NCBI GenBank assembly: GCA_015178975.1
Contig: WHVD01000012.1
Coordinates: 310,001 to 374,000, forward strand
Direction: 5' to 3'
Length of the DNA: 64,000 bases
DNA from: Hysterangium stoloniferum
Taxonomy: Eukaryota > Basidiomycota > Agaricomycetes > Hysterangiales > Hysterangiaceae
A model generated the notes under the pieces. That model ran no database searches. It saw only the letters and a list, made by a program, of their open reading frames with translations, and had not been told where the DNA came from. Every line of letters begins with the position of its first letter. Within the stretch, counting starts at the first letter, position 1. Both the position numbers and the translations under genes were made by a program. This document shows positions 46,505 to 56,984 of this stretch, one piece after another.

Positions 46505-47419
46505 GATTGTATCACAACTAAAGCAAACTGAGATGCCTGTCTATATAGTGTGGCAAACAACTACGACTTCATGTAGACAGACCTAGTGTTGCCAAATCGG
46601 TGTAAGTCCAAACCTTACTGTAAACCTACGGTAATTGGTGCATGTGAAATAATGGCCCAAGGCAGTTACTTTAGAATTGCTGCTTGAATTTTTGCTGCAG
46701 ATGCCATGTGAGATTTTGGCAAGTACCAGTTCTAGGTGCCCAAGAAACTAAATTAACAGCATTCTCAGTGCATTATATGTAGTAAGATTGTAGGCTCTCA
46801 ATGAGAAGCAACTCTAGCGAGTCTGTGGTTCTAGAACAAAATAACTTAGACAATTATGAATTGGCTGGCAGCTACCAGATAAGCCAGGTTATTTGATTGC
46901 CAATAATTTCCTTCATATAGAAAATTCCCATCACTTCATGATTGCATAGTACCTTGCCATCTGCCATCTGCCATCTGCCATTGGCTGCCTTCCATCTGTG
47001 GGAAATCGGTATACTCATACACCTCAATTATTTGATATCCTGATACCATGTGCATTTGCTGGGGATATATTTATGAAGTAAAGTTATAACTGTGGTAAAG
47101 CCACCGTGTATTAAGTATGTAGCCATACACTACTCTGCATCAAGTCTGCTCCCATAGACAGAACTGCCCAATGTTTATCATTCATACATGTCATTAGAAG
47201 AGGTGGTCTGGAGAGGTATTGCATCCAGCTTTCTGGCCATCTCTCTTTTGTCTTCTTGTTGTTCTGAGTGACTGTTCTCTCCTACTCTCTCACCATCAGC
47301 AGTCATTGTGGAACCTGGGAAGAACAATTAACATTTTGACCATGCCACCTTTTCTTCACCACTCTTATAATCTTCTCTAGTGGACACCTCTTGCAACACG
47401 TCTCAGGAGGATAGTCACA

Positions 47420-48130
47420 ATTCATTGAATACACAAATGGCAAATAATATGGTGAAGTGATGCAAGGAATAATAGAATGTCATTAGAACAGAACTGAAAT
47501 AGAGTGGCTGGAAAAGGAAAGCATTAAGTGGGTGTGTTGCTGAGTATCACCGTGCTAGAGGACAGTATATGTAGGCTGAAAATACACATAGGGGCCTGCA
47601 CAATGTGATTCTTAACCGAAAGGTTCTAAATCAATGTTTGAACTGGAGATTAGTAGAATACAAGACAATAATTTATACTAAAAGATTCAATGATAGACAT
47701 GAGTGGAATGGAAGGAAAGTGGGGTATGAAGAGAAACAAATTAAGAATGAAAATACTATTCCAAGCCAAATATGAAGTATTTAAGAATGTTATTATTGAT
47801 CCATGAGTAAGTATTCAGCAAGGTTCCAAAAGGAGACTGACTTACAATTTTTAGGTTCAGTGAATTTACAAAAGTATTCTGAAAAATGTAAACATTAATC
47901 ACTTTAAAAAATAAGTCTCTGAATGAGAATAAATGGAAAGCTGGAATGTACAGAAGTGGTCACAGAAGGTAATACAAAGGTTATGTGATCAAGTATTTGA
48001 AAATGCTATTCCAAGACAGATATAACTGCTGATGTAGTGTTTATATTGATTCACCAGGTCACGAAGCGACCGAGTAAAGTTGTGGGGTGGTAGCATGGTG
48101 GGGGCTTGCCCTCCATGGGTCACAGCCTTG
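47420..48130 (+). mobile_element. Non-autonomous Helitron derivative
   Basis: The right 330 bp (47790-48130) match the 3' end of the Helitron at 54667-59223, including the last helicase codons (VIIDP and stop near 47800-47815), the hairpin GGTCACGAAGCGACC (48057-48071), the GGGGGCTTGCCCTCC near-hairpin (about 48099-48113) and the terminal CACAGCCTTG. After it the DUF6533 unit resumes with TGGGATTACATGTGG. The left part has no counterpart in the larger Helitron and shows an internal repeat around ACTATTCCAAG/GCTATTCCAAG (47757, 48010). The left end is approximate. Confidence 0.7.
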
Positions 48131-50470
48131 TGGGATTACATGTGGCATCTACCATGTGACTGCATGTCAGGAGTGGCAATGCTGAAGCAGTTGTGGTTGC
48201 AGTTTCAGGTGCAGGTGTAGTGGGGATGTTGGTGTCAATGAAAATCATGAAGTGTTTCACATCGCCACAGTTGTTGCAGTATAAATGGAGGAGTGTAGGC
48301 CCATATGAGGTGAATATATGCATTCTGGAGAGACACCAGACTTTGATATTTGTGTTAGTGGTATCGAGTGGTGGGATAACTGCTATTACAGAGTGAATGT
48401 TCATTCTTGTGTTCATTTTGGTCTTCTAATGAATGGCATGACCTAGCATGGCATCATCACTCAGCATGCTTAAGACCTTTACATTCCAGCCCCCTAACTG
48501 CATAACCCCACCCTCCCAACAACCTCTGACTCATCAGAACCTGTTTACTGACATGCTGTATGGAGGGTGGATGATGGTGGATGCGAGTAAAGGTCACAAT
48601 GGGAATGGTGGAAATGATAACAGGGGTAACCGTGGTGGTGGTTGGCGTTGGAATATAAGAGCATGGTAGAAGTGCCCTGCCTTGTAGTGTATTAGTGGAT
48701 AATATTCAGTGTGTTTACCATTTAAGTGCACAAGTATGGCAAAAAGTGACACTGGTCTTACATAGATTCAGTGTCTTAAATGTATCATCCAACAAATGCT
48801 TAACAGCTTTAAATCAGGGATTGAACACTTCTACAAAGTGTTTCACACCCTTAGTTGAAGTACCTAGAGCACTTCATTTACTGTAAGTGCACCAACTTCC
48901 TCCAGTGTGGAACATAGTTGACTCCATGAAATACATTGAGAATGCTGTCCCTTGATGGACCCTAGTAGTGGTGCTGGCTCCAAATATATTAGCAGATTTC
49001 CAGAATGAATAGATAGCATCAATTTACCCTCTAGTCATCAGTCATTTGGCATTTTTGGGTAAAGAATTACCATTAAAGTAACCAAAGCTTCAGTGATTTC
49101 CTTGGGTGGTTTCTATTGACATATATGTATCCTGTCAGAGCTCAACCTCAATAACCTCAAATATTCACTTCCAGGTGTCTGATCTTCATGGAGACGCCAA
49201 CATGTTGGAATATGAGGTATCATCAATTAGTATGACCTCATACCTTGTCTTGTGACTGCTTATGTTATCACCAGTTCATGGACTTCTGTGATAGTATTAT
49301 TAGTTTAGTGATGTAGTTCCGAGTTCCTTGTCCTTGTGACTGAGCACAGACCCATGCACTAACCATGTAATATAGTATATAGTTAGCCCCAGTTGAGGAG
49401 TAGAAACCTCAACTGGAAGCCTAGTTATAGCATCAGTTTACTTCTACACCACTCTACCTAAGTCACAATTTCTGCCCTACATAGAGAGTCATTCAATTTG
49501 CTCCCCAGGCTTGCAGTTTATCTTAATAGAACGCTCCCACTTAACCAAAAAATCACGTTATCCTTTCTGTGTATAAATAGATCATATGCAGTGAATAGCT
49601 TTTGAGGCCAAAGTTTCCTTTCAATCAAATGCTTCAGACTGCCTGTTTGATACAACTGTTATGCTTACCCTCTATAATTACTGTGATGTGAATGATGCAA
49701 TGATAGGGAATGACTGATTTACATCCTCTGGACCCCCTACTGTATTATTCTGAGGTCTGACTAAGTTCAAAGTGATTTGTGTGTATGATTCCCCACTATT
49801 TTGAGTCAGTGGGGGCTTTTATAAATAAATGAATATAAATATTCTTCTGGCTCTACTAATATCCCAAATACATCTATAGAGAAATTAGTTGACATATGAA
49901 CTGTACCAATGATTTTTAAATATTTCCATGACATGGTCACTCATAATATCCAACAGATAGCCCCCCTTGCATTACTGTGCACCACAGCATTCAAGTCTCT
50001 CACCAGAGCTTTCCTCACACCTCTCTCTGGGGAATGGACAGGGATTCCTCCTTCACAATGTCCCCTCAAAATACAATCACCTATATAATTATCTCCAACA
50101 TCTTCAAGCAAAGAATGTCCAATACTGCATACAGCCCCTCAGAAGGTAGTGAGCATGAGATTGTTCATCATATTGATCATGTCACATGATGAGTTTAATT
50201 CTCACAGATCTAGAAAGAAGTGTCAAAGAAGAAAGATGGATATCCTACAATTGAGAGTAAGAAGTTGGGCAAAATGCATGTGATAAATACTTGCCAAAAT
50301 TTGAAGTTTTCACCGACATCTTCAAATGGGGCCTACATATATTGGATGTGAGATGAGTGCATTGTATTGAATTCTCAGAGGACAAAAAATCTTCACTGAA
50401 ACAAGCTTGGGAGAAATGTAGTATCAGTGAAAAGGGTAGGAAGGAGGGTAATCCCAAACCTTATTTGTGA
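48131..50470. repeat. DUF6533 repeat unit IV (left part)
   Basis: Matches 43150-45220 of unit III in order, beginning right after the Helitron end. It stops near TCCCAAACCTTATTTGTG at 50470, where the A-B-C cluster begins, so the DUF6533 exons are missing. CpG-poor. It contains an extra LTR-like block at about 49203-49520. Confidence 0.75.
49203..49520 (+). repeat. Possible solo LTR in unit IV
   Basis: About 320 bp absent from unit III at the corresponding place (near 44235). Starts TGTTGGAATATGAGG, a copia-LTR-like terminus, and carries a perfect 10-bp stem (CCAGTTGAGG and CCTCAACTGG, 49389-49416). No clear target duplication, and the right end is uncertain. Confidence 0.4.
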
Positions 50471-50593
50471 TGAAGACATATAGCAACCAATCAAAATCCT
50501 GGTCGCTCTGCTCCGAATTTGAGGCGGGTATGTAGGTCTACGGTTCAGACGTAAATATTTCGAGTGTATCCAATGATTGACACTGAGGTATCC

Positions 50594-51301
50594 CTACCTC
50601 ACTAAATCAACACACTCTTGAATCAGTCTTCCTAATCTTGGCAGGGTGAGACGCTTGCGTAGAATCTTGCTCAAGGCACCGTTGTCGCGAGAAAGTGGAC
50701 TTATTATTTGCCCGTATAATGTCAGCTTTGCCATCAGCAATGCTTTCTTTGCACTGTGGAGGATTTTCATCCCAACTCTTTCCAAACCGACTCCACAGTA
50801 ATACCCGGGGCCAATTTCAATACTTGAAGATGTCACAAGACTCCGTGAGATCATTCCCCAGTCTTCGCCATGACTATGATACGGGCTGAGGTTGGATGTC
50901 GTATTGGTGGATATCTGAACAACAGTGGGTGGGTCATGGCAGGTCGCTTCTCCTTGACACTAAAATGTGCCGCATGTGACAACGATCGCATGGATATAGC
51001 ATTTTACTTTACTCACACACTCGTCAATCCAGACCTCAATATGGCTTGCAGATAGTGCTATGTGCTGCTCGTCATCAGGCGCCCGATAACATAAATCATG
51101 GCCGGGTTCGTTACAACCCCATCGTTCGCGAAGCTTCTCCCTGAATACCTCTCTCATCCCGGTCTTAATGATCTGGTCCCGTTGCTCTGAACTCAATACA
51201 CCTGGGGAAACTAAGGGTGGTAGCTCCTCAACGCCTTCAAGGTAGGTCTGAACCGTTGCCTCATCGTGATTCCCCAGAGTTGTCTCGTTGAAAGCAGACA
51301 T
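50594..51301 (-). CDS. Family A gene, cluster copy 1 (two exons)
   Basis: Unrecognised protein of 216 residues. Exon 1 is 51301-51017 (95 codons, MSAFNETTLGNHDEATVQTY...), intron 51016-50960 (57 nt, GTGAGT donor, TTTTAG acceptor), exon 2 is 50959-50594 (121 codons and stop). The splice is supported by the second copy at 63191-63898, where the same positions also leave one open frame. Marks: ELPPLVSPG, CNEPGHDLCYR, IGPGYYC, ERVGMKILHSAKKA and a basic tail KILRKRLTLPRLGRL. No signal peptide or membrane segment is apparent. The Cys/His cluster could bind metal (inference). Apparently intact. Confidence 0.75.
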
Positions 51302-51480
51302 TTGTGCGTAGCAGTTGTACTTAAACTAGAAGGGGGTGCCGGGCTTTTACGGTGCAGTCAGTCGGAGTGTTCTATTGCCTCGTGGCTTCGCTTATACAGG
51401 ATTCACAGCATGTCATCCCTGCCTTCGGAAGCGAATCCCCTCACCTTCTTTGAACTATATAGGAACCAGTGATTTTGTTA
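51302..51480 (-). promoter_or_regulatory. Upstream region of family A copy 1
   Basis: Shared almost base for base with 63899-64000, including a TAAAAGCCC box (about 51342-51350; in copy 2 the box reads CATAAAAGCC). Probably the promoter of the minus-strand gene. Confidence 0.45.
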
Positions 51481-51484
51481 CCTT

Positions 51485-52060
51485 GCTACTTTCTTACGCC
51501 TTCCACTGAAGGCTCACACCGCATCTAATGGTTTTGACAATTGTCACCCATGATATAGTATTGAGGGCGTTATTGAGCGTCAGAGTTGAAAGTAAAACAG
51601 CATTTTTGATATTCGAGAAGTGGCATTGCCATGGATAATACAAATGCAGTCCAGAGCTATGCTTACCCGCTGCTGCTTTCAAGTTGGCGTAGTGTCAACC
51701 TGGAACCTTTTCTGGCGAGAGTGCGCGCCGACTGTTTAATTTTATCAAAACTTTCAATGAGGAGAAACTCAGGGCAAGTGACAGCAACATGATTTCTTCC
51801 TTCACCCTTGCCATATCAATCGGCTTGAATTTTGTGCAACGTCTGAGCAAGACAAAGAGTCACGTAAGACCAAAGTTCTCATTGTAGATTTTATTGAGGT
51901 ACATAAAGGTCTGGCTTGGACATAATTTGATTTTTGCGTGTCCATCAGAATTCGGATTGACAGATTGTACATATAACCGCGCATCACGTCATACTTATAT
52001 ACAGCAAGCTGTATCATTACCTGGGAGGCTGAATGGGATTGATTCTTTGCTCAGGCCATC
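51485..52060 (-). pseudogene. Gene C, copy 1 (unknown)
   Basis: Aligned with 59224-59790. Minus-strand exon-like pieces shared by both: CKYDVIRDYMYNLSIQILMD-type (here YKYDVMRGYMYNLSIRILMD), ARPLCTSIK, and TLTLNNALNTI near the 3' end. In the other copy a GTAATC...ATATCAG intron of about 60 nt can precede KAVLVSTLTLNNALNT; here the acceptor AG is lost (ATATCAA), so this copy may not splice. No family recognised. Confidence 0.4.
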
Positions 52061-52069
52061 ATAGACAGC

Positions 52070-52165
52070 GCCCCAAGTATTGAGCGCACGTAGGCCCTTA
52101 ATTGGAACACATCTACCAGATGAATGTCGTCTCTTCGCTCATTGGGTCCATATTAAGGTATGTTC
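52070..52165 (+). repeat. Short inverted piece of gene B
   Basis: Plus-strand version of the gene B exon that encodes LNVVSSFIGPIV (here near ATGAATGTCGTCTCTTCGC), joined head-to-head at about 52165 to minus-strand gene B sequence. A longer version is at 60690-61070. Confidence 0.6.
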
Positions 52166-54666
52166 ACATTATTTTAAAGCACTGTGAGTCCTTGCCAATG
52201 TTGGAATTGACATCTGGCGGTGTCTCCTTGGCTAACACCGTCACGGCGACTAACTCACCAACATGTGTTTGATGAAACGGTTTAGAAGCCTCATAGTTAT
52301 CTTCCATGCGTTGTATTCCGTAATTCGAATCGTCGACGCTACCAACACACCAGTGAAGGTGTGGCGACGACGCTGCATAGGAAGGAACAGGTGACGACAA
52401 CTAACGTGCAAGAGGCCCACGGATCCAGTCTATGCCCTCTTTAATATTAAATTGAATCAAGTGGCTGTTTCGCTACTACGGAATGAAGGGAGTCGAACGT
52501 GACAATTCGTGGAATGCACCCCAGTCAGCATAAATTCCAGGAGTAAAGGAAATCGTCGGGATAGTGAGTAAAATAAATTCGTGGTGTGTAGGGTGACACT
52601 AGCAACCGAAACGTTGAACCACAGTAAATGAGGTTTCTCGTGGATTGCCTGCTCCATGCGGCGGTCGTGGGTATTCTTCAGCTCTTAGTTGATATGTGAT
52701 TCCACCTGACATGACCACAAGCTACCTTTCTCTTATCCAAGGTGAACGCTCACGACATGTGAAGAAGTGTCGGTGTCTTGATCATGGTGTTGTCCTTTGG
52801 TTAGGCCCGGCTTCCTGTTCTCCCAAACAAATGACACAAAAATAACGGGCGGACCGCGTCCTTTTATACGTCCTAGTGGGATTCGATTGACGTTGTTCCC
52901 GCTAGTATATGTGTGTGATTTAAGTGAGTAGTCCTCGGAATACATTTAACACCAGTCCAGAGAACCTCGCAGCAATCATTACAAGTGACCATGGTTATTG
53001 TCTCAAACCATGTGGCTTCATACGACTCTCCAGTCCGCGATCTATTTGAAACTATTGTCATTTTTAAGTAGGATGTCAGTCTATCAGTCTAGCCACGGGT
53101 GCTGCCTGCAGGTGTATTCAATGCATGTATGGCATCAACGTGTGCAACATGCAGACCTCGCGGCGGCTAAAAGTGAAAGTATGCGCTCTCATCTTTGCTG
53201 GACCTATGGTAGCTGTATTGTGAAGTTTTCAATGGAAGAGAATTAGTTTAAAGAATTCGCCCAACACAGTGCCTCACACGGTATGAAAGCTCTCGGATTA
53301 AGATCCTGGATCGTGTCGATTGAACACTTGCCTGATGGTATGAGAAGCCTGAACGAGAAATGCATCGAATGGCGACGGGAGACCCGTTTTCAGACATTCA
53401 GTGATATCTTAAATTAAAACAAGCATCGTTCATGATTCCGATGTTAGTGTAGGCAAAGCGAAATGCGTTCAATACATTTCTGGGGACAATTGCAGAGCTG
53501 GCGGCGATAATACAAAATGACTAAGTGTGTTCTTACATAGGCTCATGCAGAATTACATCTAGCCGGGACTTAAAACGTTTGGTCTGACAAATGAGGAGGG
53601 TCAGGCACTCCAAGGCAGTCTGATCAGTGCACGACTGACCATGCGAAGCAATTGTGGAACTCGCTGCATGCAGAGAAAGAAGACCCGGAAAGTTGGGGGA
53701 GTCGGAATGCGTTTGTGAGTATTTCAGCAACAATATGTGGACCAAATTTCCCGAATTTCGGTGGTGGGAGGGCGATTTGAAGGTTCAAGCATTTGCAACA
53801 ATGCAGTATCCAGGCTGGGTTGGCCAAACTCAGAAATCAAGTGAAATTATCATATGTAGGCCTCCCCTCCCCGCCGCGTTATCATTAACCTCACCAGTGA
53901 TGAGTAATCCCAGTTCTTCATCATTGTTACCTCCATCCATAGACGGAAATTGCACGCTTTCGATTACAACTGGCCACTCCATTGTTCTGCGAAAGATATA
54001 TTATCAAGGACACTTCTCAAGAACGCTACTCTCTCTATCGAGACGCTTCGATTAACTGTATTCCTCATTACTGCCTTAAAGGAAAAATAACTTAGTCCTG
54101 TTATGCAATTGATGGTGCAAGACATTTGTCCGGGCAACTATGTTCCTCCAACACTGATATATGTGGTCTAATTAGACCCCACCGACACACAAGTGGCAGG
54201 TGGGCGACCACGCAAAGGAAAGAACGCGCAGTGAAATCTAAACTCTTGAGCGAATAACTACTGATGGACTGAACATTGGTCGAGCTGCGGATTATGTCAC
54301 AATGTGGAAGGAGAGAAACGAGCATGGGGATGGCATCGAGGCTGCGTACTGTGGTACATGCGGATTCGGGCTCGGAAGATCCAGCTATCAGCTTCATAGT
54401 CAACTCGATTATTCTTTCGCCAGACGCCAGGAGATAGTAATCAGGACTCGTTTGCGTCAGAATCAGACTGGAAAGAAAGTTTCATAGGCGGATGCAAGAT
54501 GGTGCAGATAGGTAAAATATTGTGAAGGTACCGTACGACGGGCCCAATTAACGAAGAAACCACATTCAGCTGGTAAATGTGATCGGTGAGAAGCATGCTG
54601 TCATTGAAGAAAGTTTGCGGGGAGGAAATACTCCAATACAGTGCATATGATACCTTTAAGTCAATA
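52166..54666 (-). pseudogene. Gene B, cluster copy 1, cut by the Helitron
   Basis: Minus-strand exons match gene B copy 2: SPQTFFNDSMLLTDHIYQLN and VVSSLIGPVV (54540-54640), then after an intron (GTACCT...TTCCAG) LASGERIIELTMKLIAGSS and ESACTTVRSLDAIPMLVSLL (54310-54440). Further exon-like frames at 53533-53827 (FGPHIVAEILTN; ALECLTLLICQTK), at 53340-53490 (AFRFAYTNIGIMNDACF) and at 52164-52400 (VGELVAVTVLAKETPPDV). Helitron insertion at 54667 removes the 5' exons, which do not reappear on the other side of the Helitron. Helical, ARM-like composition; function unknown. Confidence 0.55.
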
Positions 54667-54681
54667 CAAGGCTGTGACCCG

Positions 54682-54740
54682 TGGGGGGCAAGCCCCCACC
54701 ACACTACCACCCCACAACTTTACTCGGTCGCTTCGCGACC
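54682..54740 (-). terminator. Helitron 3' hairpins
   Basis: Two palindromes, GGGGGC/GCCCCC at 54684-54697 (about 16 nt from the 3' end) and GGTCGC/GCGACC at 54726-54740. Helitrons use a 3' hairpin as the rolling-circle termination signal. Both are kept, with one mismatch each, in the derivative at 48057-48113. Confidence 0.7.
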
Positions 54741-54935
54741 TGGTGGATCAATAATAATCAATAATAATGTCTTTAAACATACATCAACAGCCATATCTTA
54801 TTCTGATTCAGAGACTTATTTTAAAGTGATTAAAGTTTACATTATTCAGAATTATATACATTATACACATTTGTAAATTCACTGAACCTAAAAAACATAA
54901 GTCAGTCTCCTTTTGGAATGTTACTGAATACTTAC

Positions 54936-56984
54936 TCATGGATCAATAATAACATCCTTAAACACTACATTTGCAGTCATATCAGTGTCATGGAGTAGGA
55001 TTTTCACTCTTCCCCAATTTGTCCCTCTTGAAACACCAACATAAAACTGTCCATGTGAGAACACAGGACTATGCAGATCCAATCCAACTAATTTTAAAGA
55101 TTGACCCTGTGACTTATTGATAGTCATATAAAATGCTAGCCTGACTGGAAACTGCCGACGATGCAGTTCAAATGGCACTTGTTTTGTAGTTGGAATAATT
55201 GTTATTCAAGGAATGAATGCCAGCTCTCCTGCTGAAGGTCCTGTAATGATCTTTACTTCAAGTACTCTGTGAGTCATTTGTATTAACCACAGTCTTGTTC
55301 CATTACACAGTCCTTGTCCTGGATCCAAGTTTCGGAGAAGCATCAATGGCACTCCAGGTTTCAAATGCAATTTACTTGGTGACAATCCTCCAAAGTTGAT
55401 TGAGTTTAAGTACTCAGGAGGATATAATGTCTCATTGGCTCCATCTTTGACACTGTCTGCACTGTGGTAGGTCTGCCCAATCCCTGGAAATCTTTCAAAG
55501 AGCATGTCATTGATTTGATCTACATCTGTATTTCGAGGACAGAGAATGGCCCGCTCCAAGAAAAACTCATCAGTAAGAACCTCAGGATCATGTATGTTTG
55601 GATAAATAGTTGAGACTAAATTATCCACTGTTGGTCCACATAGCATGTGTTCAGGGACTTTAAACATATGATCAAGAGGCATGTCCTTTCCATGTCCAAT
55701 ATCCAAAAGCCACTGAGCAAAAACAGCACTCTCTTGATCAGTAGGATCTACACGCATATTCTCAGTCAAAAACAGAATCTTGACATTGTGCCAAAGGTGA
55801 GACCGTGAAATACATGCACCAATAATATCTTCTTTTGAACCTTTAGGAATGACAGGCAATGTCTGTTGAAAGTCACCACCCCATGCTACTGTAATGCCTC
55901 CAAAAGGAACATCCTTGTTAAGGATATTTCTAAGGCTCCGATCTACTGCTTCACAGGCAAAGCGATTCTGCATTGGAACCTCATCCCAAATAATAAGGCT
56001 GACCTCTTTCATTAGATTGGCTTTATCTGAGCCTTTCTTCATTGTACAGATGGATTTCTCATAAACCTCAAGGGGAATTTGAAACATACTGTGAGACGTC
56101 TGCCCACCACTCAGAATAAGTGAAGCGATGCCAGAGGAGGCAACACAGAGTACAATGAGTCCTTTACCTCTGCAGGCATGTGCCAAAGTATTCCAAACAA
56201 ATGATTTTCCAGTACCCCCAGGTCCATTTAAAAAGAAAAGCTTTCCATCTACTCCAGTTTCATGTCTTGCAATGACAGCATCCATAATTTGATTGTATGC
56301 AACCCTTTGGCCCTCATTTAACTTTTCAATATTTATATTTGCTTTTATTTGCTCAGTATCCTTGTCATAAGCCCGCTGTTCATTGATGAATCGATTTCCT
56401 ACTCTGTTTTCCCATGGCTGTGTATATTGAGGCATATGAGGGTACTCTAAGAGTGATTTCCCACTTGTATGAAGAATTTCATCAAGCTGAAAGAGGCCAA
56501 AGTCATTGACTGTCTCAGGAGATGGGTTTGGCTCATTAAGATGTGTCTGAAGAAAGTGTTTCAAGTCATCACAAATGTCTGCTTTGAATTCATGCCAGAG
56601 TGCAGCTGGATCAGAAGGAAAGCATTGGCTGAGAATAGTAGCAAACAGTCTCCTCAATTGAGATCCAGTCTGCATAGCCTTTGCCTCTCGAAGACACAAC
56701 TTCCATTCTTTATCATCTTCAAGTAGACCACGTGCCATGCAGGCTGCTTGGAAGGAAGGATAGACCTGTCCTTCATAGGTCCTGAGATCTTTGAAAGAAG
56801 TTGCCCCCTTGACAACTGTGAGTAAAGTACGTAGGAAGAACCTTGGGCCACTTGAGGGTCCTGCAAAATGAATACGTCCAATGGCAAATCCCCTTTTCCT
56901 TGTATTCCATTTTCTGTTTTTTTGAATTCCATGTGAAAAATTCTGGAAAATCAACATAGTGAAGTGAATTGGCTGCTCTACCAT
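54936..56984 (-). CDS. Helitron PIF1-like DNA helicase
   Basis: The main frame (56984-55206, 592 codons counted from its first Met) carries Walker A GPGGTGKS (residues 254-261), Walker B IIWDE (331-335) and motif III GGDFQQTLPV (369-378). After a TGA at about 55188 where the family usually has a coding codon, the same frame continues (54936-55178) with FPVRLAFYMTINKSQGQS and GQFYVGVSRGT, motifs V and VI. Thus one in-frame stop separates the last 80-90 residues. At its 5' end the frame overlaps Rep, and the family's single Rep-helicase protein is interrupted by one frameshift near a T7 run at about 56915. It would unwind DNA ahead of rolling-circle transposition. Confidence 0.85.

Larger units (their letters stand above)
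43135..47400. repeat. DUF6533 repeat unit III (fullest copy)
   Basis: Starts TTCTGACATTTCGGACTCTG and ends CTTGCAACACGTCTCA. Holds all the blocks found in the other units in one direction, with a solo LTR inserted at 45710 and a Helitron derivative after its end. CpG-depleted compared with unit I: for example GCGTACGGCC at 24695 is GCATATGGTC at 44885. Confidence 0.75.
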
